Positions 24,810 to 32,229 of a stretch of DNA of 64,000 nt are shown here, piece by piece. Made by a program: the position numbers and the translations under genes. Every line of letters begins with the position of its first letter. The stretch's first letter is position 1. The notes under the pieces were generated by a model that was not told the origin of the DNA, searched no databases, and was given only the letters and a program-made list of their open reading frames with translations. This stretch comes from Paractinoplanes deccanensis (GTDB taxonomy: Bacteria > Actinomycetota > Actinomycetes > Mycobacteriales > Micromonosporaceae): positions 50,409 to 114,408 of the forward strand of contig NZ_BOMI01000017.1 of assembly GCF_016862115.1 (NCBI RefSeq). Direction: 5' to 3'.

Positions 24810-26168
24810 CTACGCGCCGCCCTCGTTGAGGGTCACGGCGGCCGGCTGGAACGACGACCCGTTGACGTCCACGCCGGCCGCCTTGGCGGCGGTGATCGCC
24901 TGGTTGATGTAGTCGTTGGTGTAGGCCAGCCCCTCCGGCGCCTTGGTCAGCACGGTGTCGCCGGTCTGGTTCTTGGTGGTCATCGAGATGTCCACGGTCT
25001 GCTTCCAGTCCGCGTCGTCGACCACGCCGATGCCGCCCTCGGCCGGCCAGATCAGCTTGTTCACCTCGTTCATCTGCCACAGCTGGTGGCTCTTGCCGAG
25101 CTTCGAGCCCTTGGCCACGACCAGGTCACGGCACTTCTCGGCGTTGTCCCGGCAGAACGCCCAGCCCTTGATCGTGGCGGTCAGGAACTTCACGGTCTGC
25201 TGCTGGTACGCCGGATCGCTGAGCTTCTCGGTGTTCGCCCACACCGCGTCCTGCAGCATCGACGAACCCTCACTCTTCCAATCGATGATCGAGAAGTCGT
25301 CGGCGGTGTACAGCTTGCCGGTCTGCGGGTTCTTGGCCTCCAGCAGCTGCGCGTACTCGTTGTAGCTCATCGCCTGGGCGGCGTCGATCTCCTTCTTGAG
25401 CAGCGCCTGCATGTCGAACTGCTGCTGCACGAGGGTGACATCCTTGCCCGGGTCGAGGCCCGCCTTGGTCATGCCGGCGAACAGCTCGAACTCGTTGCCG
25501 AACCCCCAGTTGCCGACCTTCTTGCCCTTGAGATCGGCGGCGGTCCGGATGCCGCTGTCCTTCCAGGCGACCTGGTACGTGCCGGAACGCCCGAAGATCT
25601 GCCCCACATCGGTGATGCCGGCGCCCTGCTCGCGGGAGGCGAGCGCCTTGGGCACCCAGGCGACGGCATAGTCGGCCTTGCCCTGAGCGAGAACGGTCTG
25701 CGGCACGATGTCGACGCCGCCTTCGAGGAGCTGCACGTCGAGCCCCTGCTCCTTGTAGAAGCCCTGCTCCACGGCGGCGATGTAGCCGGCGAACTGCGCC
25801 TGGTAGAACCACTGGAGCTGAAGCTTGATGGGGGTGAGTGTCCCGCTGGCGCCGGGCGCGGGAGTCGCGGAGTCCTGATCGGCCGTCCCGCACCCGGCAA
25901 CCACCATCAAGGACACGGCAGCAAGCGCGGCGGCCGTACGCCCCGCACCGCGGCGACGGGATCGCGCGCCGCCGCGCCCAGAGCGTGCGCCCTCGCGGCG
26001 AGAAGGCGCGACTCCCTGGCTGGACCGCGTGTCCCCGTTGCGGGAGAGCGCGCCCTCGTGGCCAATGCGCGCGCCGTCGTGATCAGAGCGCATGCCTCCC
26101 TGATCAGGTCGCGCGTCCCCCTGACCAGATCGCACCCCAGAGCGAGAAAATATCCGTATTTGTCGCAT
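24810..26168 (-). CDS. ABC transporter substrate-binding lipoprotein, NMT1/THI5-like, with unusual N-terminal extension
   Basis: 452 residues. GGAGG 7 bases before the ATG at 26168 fixes the start. The mature domain is an NMT1/THI5-like binding protein (LQLQWFYQAQFAGYIAAVEQG, FGRSGTYQVAWKDSG, TAADLKGKKVGNWGFGNEFELF), a group that binds pyrimidine-type and other aromatic heterocycles. The lipobox is LMVVAGC. Unusually, about 80 residues of Gly/Arg/Ser-rich degenerate repeat precede the hydrophobic core, making a very long n-region. It is the last gene of the leftward catabolic operon, 268 bases after the permease, and supplies ligand to that transporter. Confidence 0.88.
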   Translation of the reverse strand: MRQIRIFSRSGVRSGQGDARPDQGGMRSDHDGARIGHEGALSRNGDTRSSQGVAPSRREGARSGRGGARSRRRGAGRTAAALAAVSLMVVAGCGTADQDSATPAPGASGTLTPIKLQLQWFYQAQFAGYIAAVEQGFYKEQGLDVQLLEGGVDIVPQTVLAQGKADYAVAWVPKALASREQGAGITDVGQIFGRSGTYQVAWKDSGIRTAADLKGKKVGNWGFGNEFELFAGMTKAGLDPGKDVTLVQQQFDMQALLKKEIDAAQAMSYNEYAQLLEAKNPQTGKLYTADDFSIIDWKSEGSSMLQDAVWANTEKLSDPAYQQQTVKFLTATIKGWAFCRDNAEKCRDLVVAKGSKLGKSHQLWQMNEVNKLIWPAEGGIGVVDDADWKQTVDISMTTKNQTGDTVLTKAPEGLAYTNDYINQAITAAKAAGVDVNGSSFQPAAVTLNEGGA

Positions 26169-26283
26169 CGATACCTCCGAAAGTGGGCTGTGGAAAAGGG
26201 CGAACAGGCTGTCCACAGGCCTCCCGCAAGATCGGCCCATGTGCGGCAGGCTCACTGTGTTGGATGGCGGCCCCCTTGGGAGG

Positions 26284-26373
26284 GCGGGTGCTGGGTGGGC
26301 GGGTGCTGGGTGGGCGGGTGCTGGGTGGGCGGGTGCTGGGTGGCCGGGTGCTGGGTGGCCGGGTGCTGCGTGG
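26284..26373. repeat. 15-bp tandem repeat, 6 units
   Basis: Units of GCGGGTGCTGGGTGG start at 26284, 26299, 26314, 26329, 26344 and 26359, the last two beginning CC, plus a partial seventh. The array lies in the 268-base gap between the permease and binding-protein genes. It could alter transcription or translation between them; no gene is evident in the gap. Confidence 0.9.
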
Positions 26374-26436
26374 GCGGGTGCAGCGCGACCCACTCCCGAC
26401 AAGACACCGCGCCGGCGTCGCGGTGCCGGGGCACAA

Positions 26437-27201
26437 TCAGGCGATCAACCGAGTGCGCCAAGGCATAGCCACCCGCTCCAGCACCAGCGTGGTCAGGTAG
26501 AAGACGAGGCCGAGCAGGCACGCACCCACCACGAAGGCCCAAGCTCGTGGATAGGCCGTGAAGGCCGCCGCACTGGTGATGCGGGAGCCGAGCCCGGTTT
26601 GGAGGCCGCCGAAGTACTCGGCGACGACGGCGGCGATGACGGCGAGGGACGAGGCCTGGCGCAATCCGGTGAAGACGTAGGGGAGGGCGCCGGGCAGGCG
26701 CACCTTGCGGGCGAAGGTCCAGCCGCTCGCCGCGTAGGTGTGCATGAGCTCCTGGTGGATGGGGTTGACTTCGCGTAGGCCGCGCAGGGTGTTCACGAAG
26801 ATCGGGAAGAACACGATGATGGCGGTGACGAGGCGGCGGGGGATGCTGCTCGTCGACTCGAACATGTTGTTGAGGATCGGGGCGAGCGCGATGATCGGCA
26901 GCGCGTTGAGCACCGCGGCGAACGGGATGGAGACTTCGGTGAGCGGGCGGAAGCGGCTTGCCGCCATCGCCGCGAGGATGCCGAGGGCCGCGCCGGCGGC
27001 GAGGCCGATCAGCGCGTTCTCGCCGCTCGCGAGCGCGGCCTCCCAGACGTTCTGGCGCTGGGCGACCAGCTCGTCCCAGATCGCCGACGGGGCGGGCAGG
27101 ATGAACGGGGCTATCCGGCCGAGCGAGACCGTCAGCTCCCACAGGACGATCGCGGCGACGCCGACGAGCACCGGGGGCAGGACGTTGCGCACCCACCTCA
27201 T
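26437..27201 (-). CDS. ABC transporter permease (SsuC/TauC-like)
   Basis: 254 residues with about six transmembrane helices (LPPVLVGVAAIVLWELTV near the N-terminus). The EAA coupling loop is visible around HTYAASGWTFARKVRLPGALPYVFTGLR, which contacts the ATPase. This is the BPD_transp_1 type that works with NMT1-like binding proteins. Its ATG overlaps the ATPase stop (ATGA). Together with the other permease at 27974 it could form a heterodimeric channel. Confidence 0.92.
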   Translation of the reverse strand: MRWVRNVLPPVLVGVAAIVLWELTVSLGRIAPFILPAPSAIWDELVAQRQNVWEAALASGENALIGLAAGAALGILAAMAASRFRPLTEVSIPFAAVLNALPIIALAPILNNMFESTSSIPRRLVTAIIVFFPIFVNTLRGLREVNPIHQELMHTYAASGWTFARKVRLPGALPYVFTGLRQASSLAVIAAVVAEYFGGLQTGLGSRITSAAAFTAYPRAWAFVVGACLLGLVFYLTTLVLERVAMPWRTRLIA

Positions 27202-27977
27202 GGCGCGGCCTTGACGGGTGTGCCGCGCAGCGCCTGGCGTACCTCGGTGATTTTGTCGAAGAAGGCGGGGGACTGGCGGCCGGCGTCGTCGCGGCTGGGC
27301 AGGTCGACGGTGATCGACGCGGTGATCCGGCCCGGTCGTGCCGACATCACGACCACCCGGTCGGACAGGAAGACGGCCTCCGAGATGGAGTGGGTGACGA
27401 AGACCGTGCTGGTGCCCGTCTTGGCGCAGATGCCGAGCAGCTCCGACTGGAGTCGCTCGCGCGTCATCTCGTCGAGCGCCCCGAACGGCTCGTCCATCAA
27501 CAGCAGCGGCGGCTGTACGGCGAGCGCCCGCGCGATCGCCACCCGCTGCTGCATGCCGCCGGAGAGCTGGGCCGGATAGTGCCCGGCGAAGTCGGCGAGG
27601 CCGACCAGGGCCAGCATCTGTTCGGCGCGGGCCCGGCGCTCGGCCTTCGCCGTGCCGCGCAGCTCCAGCGGCAGTTCGACGTTGCGCAGCACGGTCCGCC
27701 ACTCGAAGAGCCCGGCCTGCTGGAACGCGATGCCGTACGCCTGCTCCTTGCGGGCCTTGCCGGCGCCCTTGCCGGCGACCGTGACCGTGCCCGTGGTGGG
27801 CGGGATGAGGTCGGCGATGAGCCGCAGCAGCGTGCTCTTGCCGCAGCCGGACGGGCCGATGAGCGACACGAACTCACCGTCGCCCACGGTCAGGTCGACA
27901 TCGGACAGTGCTGCCACCTCGTCCGGGCGTCCCTTGTTGAAGATCTTTGTCACGGACGAAACGACGACCGCGCTCAT
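27198..27977 (-). CDS. ABC transporter ATP-binding protein
   Basis: 259 residues with all nucleotide-binding motifs: Walker A GPSGCGKSTLL, Q-loop IAFQQAG, signature LSGGMQQRVAIARAL, Walker B LLLMDEPFGALDEM and H-loop VTHSISEA. Similar to SsuB/TauB/ThiZ ATPases that energise import. It overlaps by 4 bases with permease genes on both sides, so it is in one translationally coupled unit. Confidence 0.95.
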   Translation of the reverse strand: MSAVVVSSVTKIFNKGRPDEVAALSDVDLTVGDGEFVSLIGPSGCGKSTLLRLIADLIPPTTGTVTVAGKGAGKARKEQAYGIAFQQAGLFEWRTVLRNVELPLELRGTAKAERRARAEQMLALVGLADFAGHYPAQLSGGMQQRVAIARALAVQPPLLLMDEPFGALDEMTRERLQSELLGICAKTGTSTVFVTHSISEAVFLSDRVVVMSARPGRITASITVDLPSRDDAGRQSPAFFDKITEVRQALRGTPVKAAP

Positions 27978-28816
27978 AGTGTCACCACCTCCACGTGCCG
28001 GCGGTGCCGCATCAGCGGCAGCTCCAGCAGGCTGACGAGACCGGCGACGACGAGGCCGAGCAGGGCGGCGCCGAGCATCGCGGTGTAGACCTTCGCGGGG
28101 TCCGAGGTGGCCTCGCGGGAATATTCGATGATCAGGCGGCCGACGCCGCCGCGGGTGCCGGTCGAGATCTCGCCGACCACCGCGCCGACCACCGCGGCCG
28201 CGCCGGCCAGCCGCAGCGCCGGGAAGAGGTAGGGCAGCGCGGACGGCAGCCGCAGCTTGACCAGGGTGCGCCACCACCCGGCGGCGTAGCTGCGCATCAG
28301 CTCCACGCCGCTCGCCGGCGGCGACTGGAGCCCCCGGAGCATGCCGACGGCGACCGGGAAGAAGGCCAGGTACGCGGCGATCACCGACACCACCGCCCAG
28401 GCCGGCATGATCGTGCCGCCCCAGCCCGCCACCAGCGGCGCGAGCGCGACCAGCGGCACGGTCTGGCTGAGGATCACGTACGGCAGCAGCCCGCGCTCGA
28501 CGATGCGGAACCGCTCCATCGCGACCGCCAGCAGCAGCCCCACCAGCGCCCCGATGACGAAGCCGGCGGCCGTGATGCCGAGCGTGAACAGGCACGCGTT
28601 CAGCACCACGATCCACACCGGCCGGCCGCCGGTGATCTCGGGGCGGCCGAGCCGTTCGGCCACCGTCCACAGGTGCGGCATCGACAGGTCGTCGGCGCGG
28701 GGCAGGACCCGGACGCCGAACAGCACCGTGCCGTCCGGGCTGCCGACCGCCTTGTAGCCCTCCCACAGCGCGGCGGCGACCGCGAGGCCGAGGAGGGCGT
28801 AGAGCGCCTTCCTCAC
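27974..28816 (-). CDS. ABC transporter permease
   Basis: 280 residues from a GTG that overlaps the stop of the oxidoreductase gene (GTGA). About six membrane helices (VVLNACLFTLGITAAGFVIGALVGLLLAV; YVILSQTVPLVALAPLVAGW) and the EAA-type loop RSYAAGWWRTLVKLRLPSALPYLFPALR. The long loop after the first helix (SPDGTVLFGVRVLPRADDLSMP) is periplasm-facing by prediction. Two different permeases with one ATPase gene suggests a heterodimeric pore. Confidence 0.92.
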   Translation of the reverse strand: MRKALYALLGLAVAAALWEGYKAVGSPDGTVLFGVRVLPRADDLSMPHLWTVAERLGRPEITGGRPVWIVVLNACLFTLGITAAGFVIGALVGLLLAVAMERFRIVERGLLPYVILSQTVPLVALAPLVAGWGGTIMPAWAVVSVIAAYLAFFPVAVGMLRGLQSPPASGVELMRSYAAGWWRTLVKLRLPSALPYLFPALRLAGAAAVVGAVVGEISTGTRGGVGRLIIEYSREATSDPAKVYTAMLGAALLGLVVAGLVSLLELPLMRHRRHVEVVTL

Positions 28817-29808
28817 GAGAGCGCCGGAATGATGTGCTCGCCGTAGGCGCGCAGGGTTTCCTCCTTGGCGTCGTGCTGGAGGTAGACGGCGAACTGGTCG
28901 ACGCCGAGCGCGCGCAGCTCCTCCAGCCGCTTCAGGTGGTTCTCGACCGGGCCGAGGATGCAGAACCGGTCGACGATCTCGTCGGGCACGAACGTGGTGT
29001 GCGTGTTGCCGGCCCGGCCGTGCTCGGCGTAGTCGTAGCCCTGCCGGCCCTTGATGTAGTCGGTGAGGACCTGCGGGACCGTGCCGTCCGAGCCGTACCG
29101 CGCGACGATGTCGGCCACGTGGTTGCCGACCATCCCGCCGAACCACCGGGTCTGCTCGCGCTGGTGCGCCAGGTCGTCGCCGACGTACGCCGGCGCGGCC
29201 ACGCAGAACTTGATCGCCATCGGGTCGCGGCCGGCCGCCTCGGCCGCCGTGCGCACCGCGTTGATCATCCAGGCCGCGATGTCGGGGTCGGCGAGCTGGA
29301 GGATGTAGCCGTCGCCCACCTCGCCGGTCAGGGCCAGCGCCTTCGGGCCGTAGGCGGCGACCCAGACGTCCAGCCGGCTGTCCGCGGCCCAGGCGAGCTG
29401 CTGCTCCTTGCCGCGCAACAGCACCTTCTCGCCGTTGGCGAGACCTCGGATCACCTGGACGGACTCGCGCAGCTGCCCGAGGGTCTGCGGCGTCGCGCCG
29501 AGCACCCGCAGCGCGGAGTCGCCCCGGCCGATGCCGCAGATCGTGCGGTTGCCGTACATCTCGTTGAGGGTGGCGAACAGCGAGGCCAGGACCGTCCAGT
29601 CCCGGGTGCCCGGGTTGGTGACCATCGGGCCGACGATCACGCGCTCGGTCTCGTCGAGGATCTTCGAGTAGACGACGAACGGCTCCTGCCACAGCACGTG
29701 CGAGTCGAACGTCCAGACGTGGCTGAACCCGGCCGCCTCGGCCCGCTTGGCCAGCTCCACGACCTGCATGGCCGGGGGGTTGTTCTGGAGTACCACTCCG
29801 ATGTCCAT
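28813..29808 (-). CDS. LLM-class F420-dependent oxidoreductase
   Basis: 331 residues of a luciferase-like TIM barrel. Recognisable parts: MDIGVVLQNNPPAMQVVELAKRAE at the start, FSHVWTFDSHVLWQEPF, IVGPMVTNPGTRDWTVLAS, NRTICGIGRGDSALRVLG and LDVWVAAYGPKALALTGEVGDGYI. These fit the F420-binding Mer-like group rather than FMN monooxygenases, though cofactor choice is inferred. GGGAGG lies just upstream. Its place between the hydantoinase and permease genes, in an operon lacking an Fe-S dihydropyrimidine dehydrogenase, makes it a candidate for ring reduction (or oxidation) of the imported substrate. Confidence 0.88.
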   Translation of the reverse strand: MDIGVVLQNNPPAMQVVELAKRAEAAGFSHVWTFDSHVLWQEPFVVYSKILDETERVIVGPMVTNPGTRDWTVLASLFATLNEMYGNRTICGIGRGDSALRVLGATPQTLGQLRESVQVIRGLANGEKVLLRGKEQQLAWAADSRLDVWVAAYGPKALALTGEVGDGYILQLADPDIAAWMINAVRTAAEAAGRDPMAIKFCVAAPAYVGDDLAHQREQTRWFGGMVGNHVADIVARYGSDGTVPQVLTDYIKGRQGYDYAEHGRAGNTHTTFVPDEIVDRFCILGPVENHLKRLEELRALGVDQFAVYLQHDAKEETLRAYGEHIIPALS

Positions 29809-29819
29809 GGGCGCCTCCC

Positions 29820-31220
29820 TCAGACCAGGTAGTCGGAGAGCGAACGGGGAACGTACTTGCCGCGGCCGGCCCGGCCCCGGTACTCGCCGCCGGAGACGAG
29901 GACCTCGCCGCGGGACAGGACGGTGTCGACCCGGCCGTCGATCTCCCAGCCCTCCCAGGCCGAGTGGTCCATGTTCATGTGGTGGGTCTCGACGCTGATC
30001 CGGGTCCGCCCGTGCGGGTCGTAGAGCACGATGTCGGCGTCCGAGCCGGGTGCGATGACGCCCTTCCTGGGGTACATGCCGAACATGCGCGCCGGCGTGG
30101 TCGCGATCGTCTCCACCCAGCGGGCCAGCGACAGCTTGCCGTCGACCACGCCCTGGTAGAGCAGGTCGACGCGGTGCTCGACGCTGCCGATGCCGTTCGG
30201 GATCTTCGAGAAGTCGCCGAGGCCCAGTTCCTTCTGGTCCTTCATGCAGAACGGGCAGTGGTCGGTCGAGACCACGGACAGGTCGTTGGTGCGCAGGCCC
30301 TGCCACAGGTCGGCGCGGTGGCTCTCGTGCTTGCTGCGCAGCGGTGTGGAGCAGACCCACTTGGCGCCCTCGAAGCCGGGCGTGCCGAGCTGGTCCTCCA
30401 GGGTCAGGTAGAGGTATTGCGGGCAGGTCTCGGCGAACACGTTGCGGCCCAGGTCGCGGGCGGCCTTCACCTGCTCGAGGGCCTTCGAGGCGCTCAGGTG
30501 CACGATGTAGAGCGGGCAGTCGGCGGCCACGCTCGCCAGCCAGATCGCCCGGCTGGTCGCCTCGGCCTCCAGCTCCTGCGGCCGGGTGAGGCCGTGGTGG
30601 ATCGGGTCGGTCTCGCCGCGTTCGAGGGCCTGCTTGACCAGCACGTCGATCGCCGGCCCGTTCTCGGCGTGCATCATGATCATCGCGCCGTTGTCGCGCG
30701 CCTTCTGCATGGCCCGCAGGATCTGCCCGTCGTCGGAGTAGAAGACGCCCGGGTACGCCATGAAGAGCTTGAAGCTGGTGATGCCCTCGGCCGTGACGAG
30801 CTGGTCCATGGCCTTGAGCGCGTCGTCGTCCACGCCGCCGAGGATCATGTGGAAGCCGTAGTCGATGTGGCAGTTGCCGCCGGCCTTGGCGTGCCAGGCG
30901 GCCAGCCCGTCCTGCACGACCTCGCCGTAGCGCTGCACCGCGAAGTCGATGATCGTGGTGGTGCCGCCGATCGCCGCGGCCCGGGTGCCGGTGTCGAAGG
31001 TGTCGCTGGCCGCGGTGCCGCCGAACGGCAGCTCCATGTGGGTGTGCGCGTCGACGGCGCCCGGGATCACGTACTTGCCGGTGGCGTCGATGACGTCGGG
31101 GCCCTCGGGTGCCCGGCCGGGCGCGAAGATCGCCGCGATGGTCTCGCCGTCGATCAGGACATCGGCGGGGTACGGGCCGGTGGTCCCGATGACCGTCCCG
31201 CCCTTGATCAGCGTGCTCAC
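29820..31220 (-). CDS. hydA: Dihydropyrimidinase / D-hydantoinase
   Basis: 466 residues, the usual length for cyclic-amidohydrolase dihydropyrimidinases. The dinuclear zinc site is complete: H59 and H61 (DAHTHMELPFGG), lysine K151 to be carboxylated (TSFKLFMAYPG), H184 (MMHAENG), H241 (VHLSAS) and D320 (VSTDHCPF). It opens dihydrouracil or 5-substituted hydantoins to N-carbamoyl amino acids. The GTG start overlaps the upstream nitrilase-type gene's stop (GTGA), so substrate could pass from this enzyme to that one in fixed proportion. Confidence 0.93.
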   Translation of the reverse strand: MSTLIKGGTVIGTTGPYPADVLIDGETIAAIFAPGRAPEGPDVIDATGKYVIPGAVDAHTHMELPFGGTAASDTFDTGTRAAAIGGTTTIIDFAVQRYGEVVQDGLAAWHAKAGGNCHIDYGFHMILGGVDDDALKAMDQLVTAEGITSFKLFMAYPGVFYSDDGQILRAMQKARDNGAMIMMHAENGPAIDVLVKQALERGETDPIHHGLTRPQELEAEATSRAIWLASVAADCPLYIVHLSASKALEQVKAARDLGRNVFAETCPQYLYLTLEDQLGTPGFEGAKWVCSTPLRSKHESHRADLWQGLRTNDLSVVSTDHCPFCMKDQKELGLGDFSKIPNGIGSVEHRVDLLYQGVVDGKLSLARWVETIATTPARMFGMYPRKGVIAPGSDADIVLYDPHGRTRISVETHHMNMDHSAWEGWEIDGRVDTVLSRGEVLVSGGEYRGRAGRGKYVPRSLSDYLV

Positions 31221-32056
31221 AGCTCCACCGTCCTGGTGTAGCTCTCCGGCCGCCGGTCGCGGTAGAACTGCCAGCGTTCCCGGACGGTCTTGATCAGGCC
31301 CAGGTCGAGGTCGCGGACGATCAGCTCGGGGTTGTGCGTGTCGCCGACCTCGCCGACGAACTTGCCCTCCGGGTCGACGAAGTAGCTCTGGCCGTAGAAG
31401 TCGTCGTCGCCGAGCTCCTCGATGCCGACCCGGTTGATCGCGCCGATGTAGTACTCGTTGGCGACCGCGCTGGCGGGTTGTTCGAGCTGCCAGAGGTACG
31501 AGCTCAGGCCGCGGCTCGTGGCCGACGGGTTGAAGACGATCTGCGCGCCGCCCAGGCCCAGCTCGCGCCAGCCCTCGGGGAAGTGCCGGTCGTAGCAGAT
31601 GTAGACGCCGACCTTGCCGACGGCGGTGTCGAAGACCGGGTAGCCCAGGTTGCCGGGACGGAAGTAGAACTTCTCCCAGAAGCCGTTGACCTGCGGAATG
31701 TGGTGCTTGCGGTACTTGCCGAGGTAGGAGCCGTCCGCGTCGACCACCGCGGCGGTGTTGTAGAGGACGCCCTCCTGCTCCTTCTCGTACATCGGCAGCA
31801 CCATCACCATGCCCAGCTCGGCGGCGAGGGCCTGGAAGCGCTCGGTGGTGGGGCCGGGGATCGACTCGGCGTACTCGTAGTAGGCCGCGTCCTGGACCTG
31901 GCAGAAGTACGGCCCGTAGAAGAGCTCCTGGAAGCAGATCACCTTGGCGCCCTGTGCTGCGGCGTCGCGGGCATAGTCCTCGTGGGCCTTGATCATCGAT
32001 TCCTTGTCACCCGTCCAATTCGTCTGGACGAGGGCGGCACGAACGACGTCGGACAT
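31217..32056 (-). CDS. Nitrilase-superfamily N-carbamoyl amidohydrolase (beta-ureidopropionase-like)
   Basis: 279 residues of a CN-hydrolase fold with the catalytic Glu-Lys-Cys triad: E44 (VICFQELFYGPYF), K117 (GKYRKHHIP) and C154 (VYICYDRHFPEG). The motif YFCQVQD and the length match N-carbamoyl-amino-acid/beta-ureidopropionase enzymes that release CO2 and ammonia, the step after dihydropyrimidinase. It is the first gene of the leftward operon; GAGAGGGG lies about 10 bases before the ATG. Its promoter faces the MocR-type regulator gene. Confidence 0.9.
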   Translation of the reverse strand: MSDVVRAALVQTNWTGDKESMIKAHEDYARDAAAQGAKVICFQELFYGPYFCQVQDAAYYEYAESIPGPTTERFQALAAELGMVMVLPMYEKEQEGVLYNTAAVVDADGSYLGKYRKHHIPQVNGFWEKFYFRPGNLGYPVFDTAVGKVGVYICYDRHFPEGWRELGLGGAQIVFNPSATSRGLSSYLWQLEQPASAVANEYYIGAINRVGIEELGDDDFYGQSYFVDPEGKFVGEVGDTHNPELIVRDLDLGLIKTVRERWQFYRDRRPESYTRTVEL

Positions 32057-32138
32057 GACTGCTGCCCCTCTCAATTGATCTTTATGAGCGTTCACAACCC
32101 GGAAACAAGGCTGTGAGCGTGTGTCTACTCCCCGTCAT

Positions 32139-32156
32139 AGCCCCAGCGCTAGGGCT
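32139..32156. promoter_or_regulatory. Candidate operator, 18-bp near-palindrome
   Basis: AGCCCCAGC directly followed by GCTAGGGCT: eight of nine base pairs are symmetric. It lies midway between the divergent starts of the nitrilase-type gene (32056) and the MocR-type regulator (32230), where a shared operator is expected. Confidence 0.4.
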
Positions 32157-32229
32157 TGCTTGTGGCGGCCGGATGCCGTAGGACACTAACGACACAGATT
32201 CATGCGAACAATTGCCCGTACGTAACCAA

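Noticed and set aside
26284..26373. CRISPR array
   Set aside because: Units of 15 bp are directly abutting with no spacers, and no cas genes are present.
24810..29808. Aliphatic sulfonate (ssu) uptake and desulfonation operon
   Set aside because: Transporter parts and an LLM enzyme fit, but the hydantoinase, ureidopropionase and THI5-like binding protein fit pyrimidine-type chemistry better.
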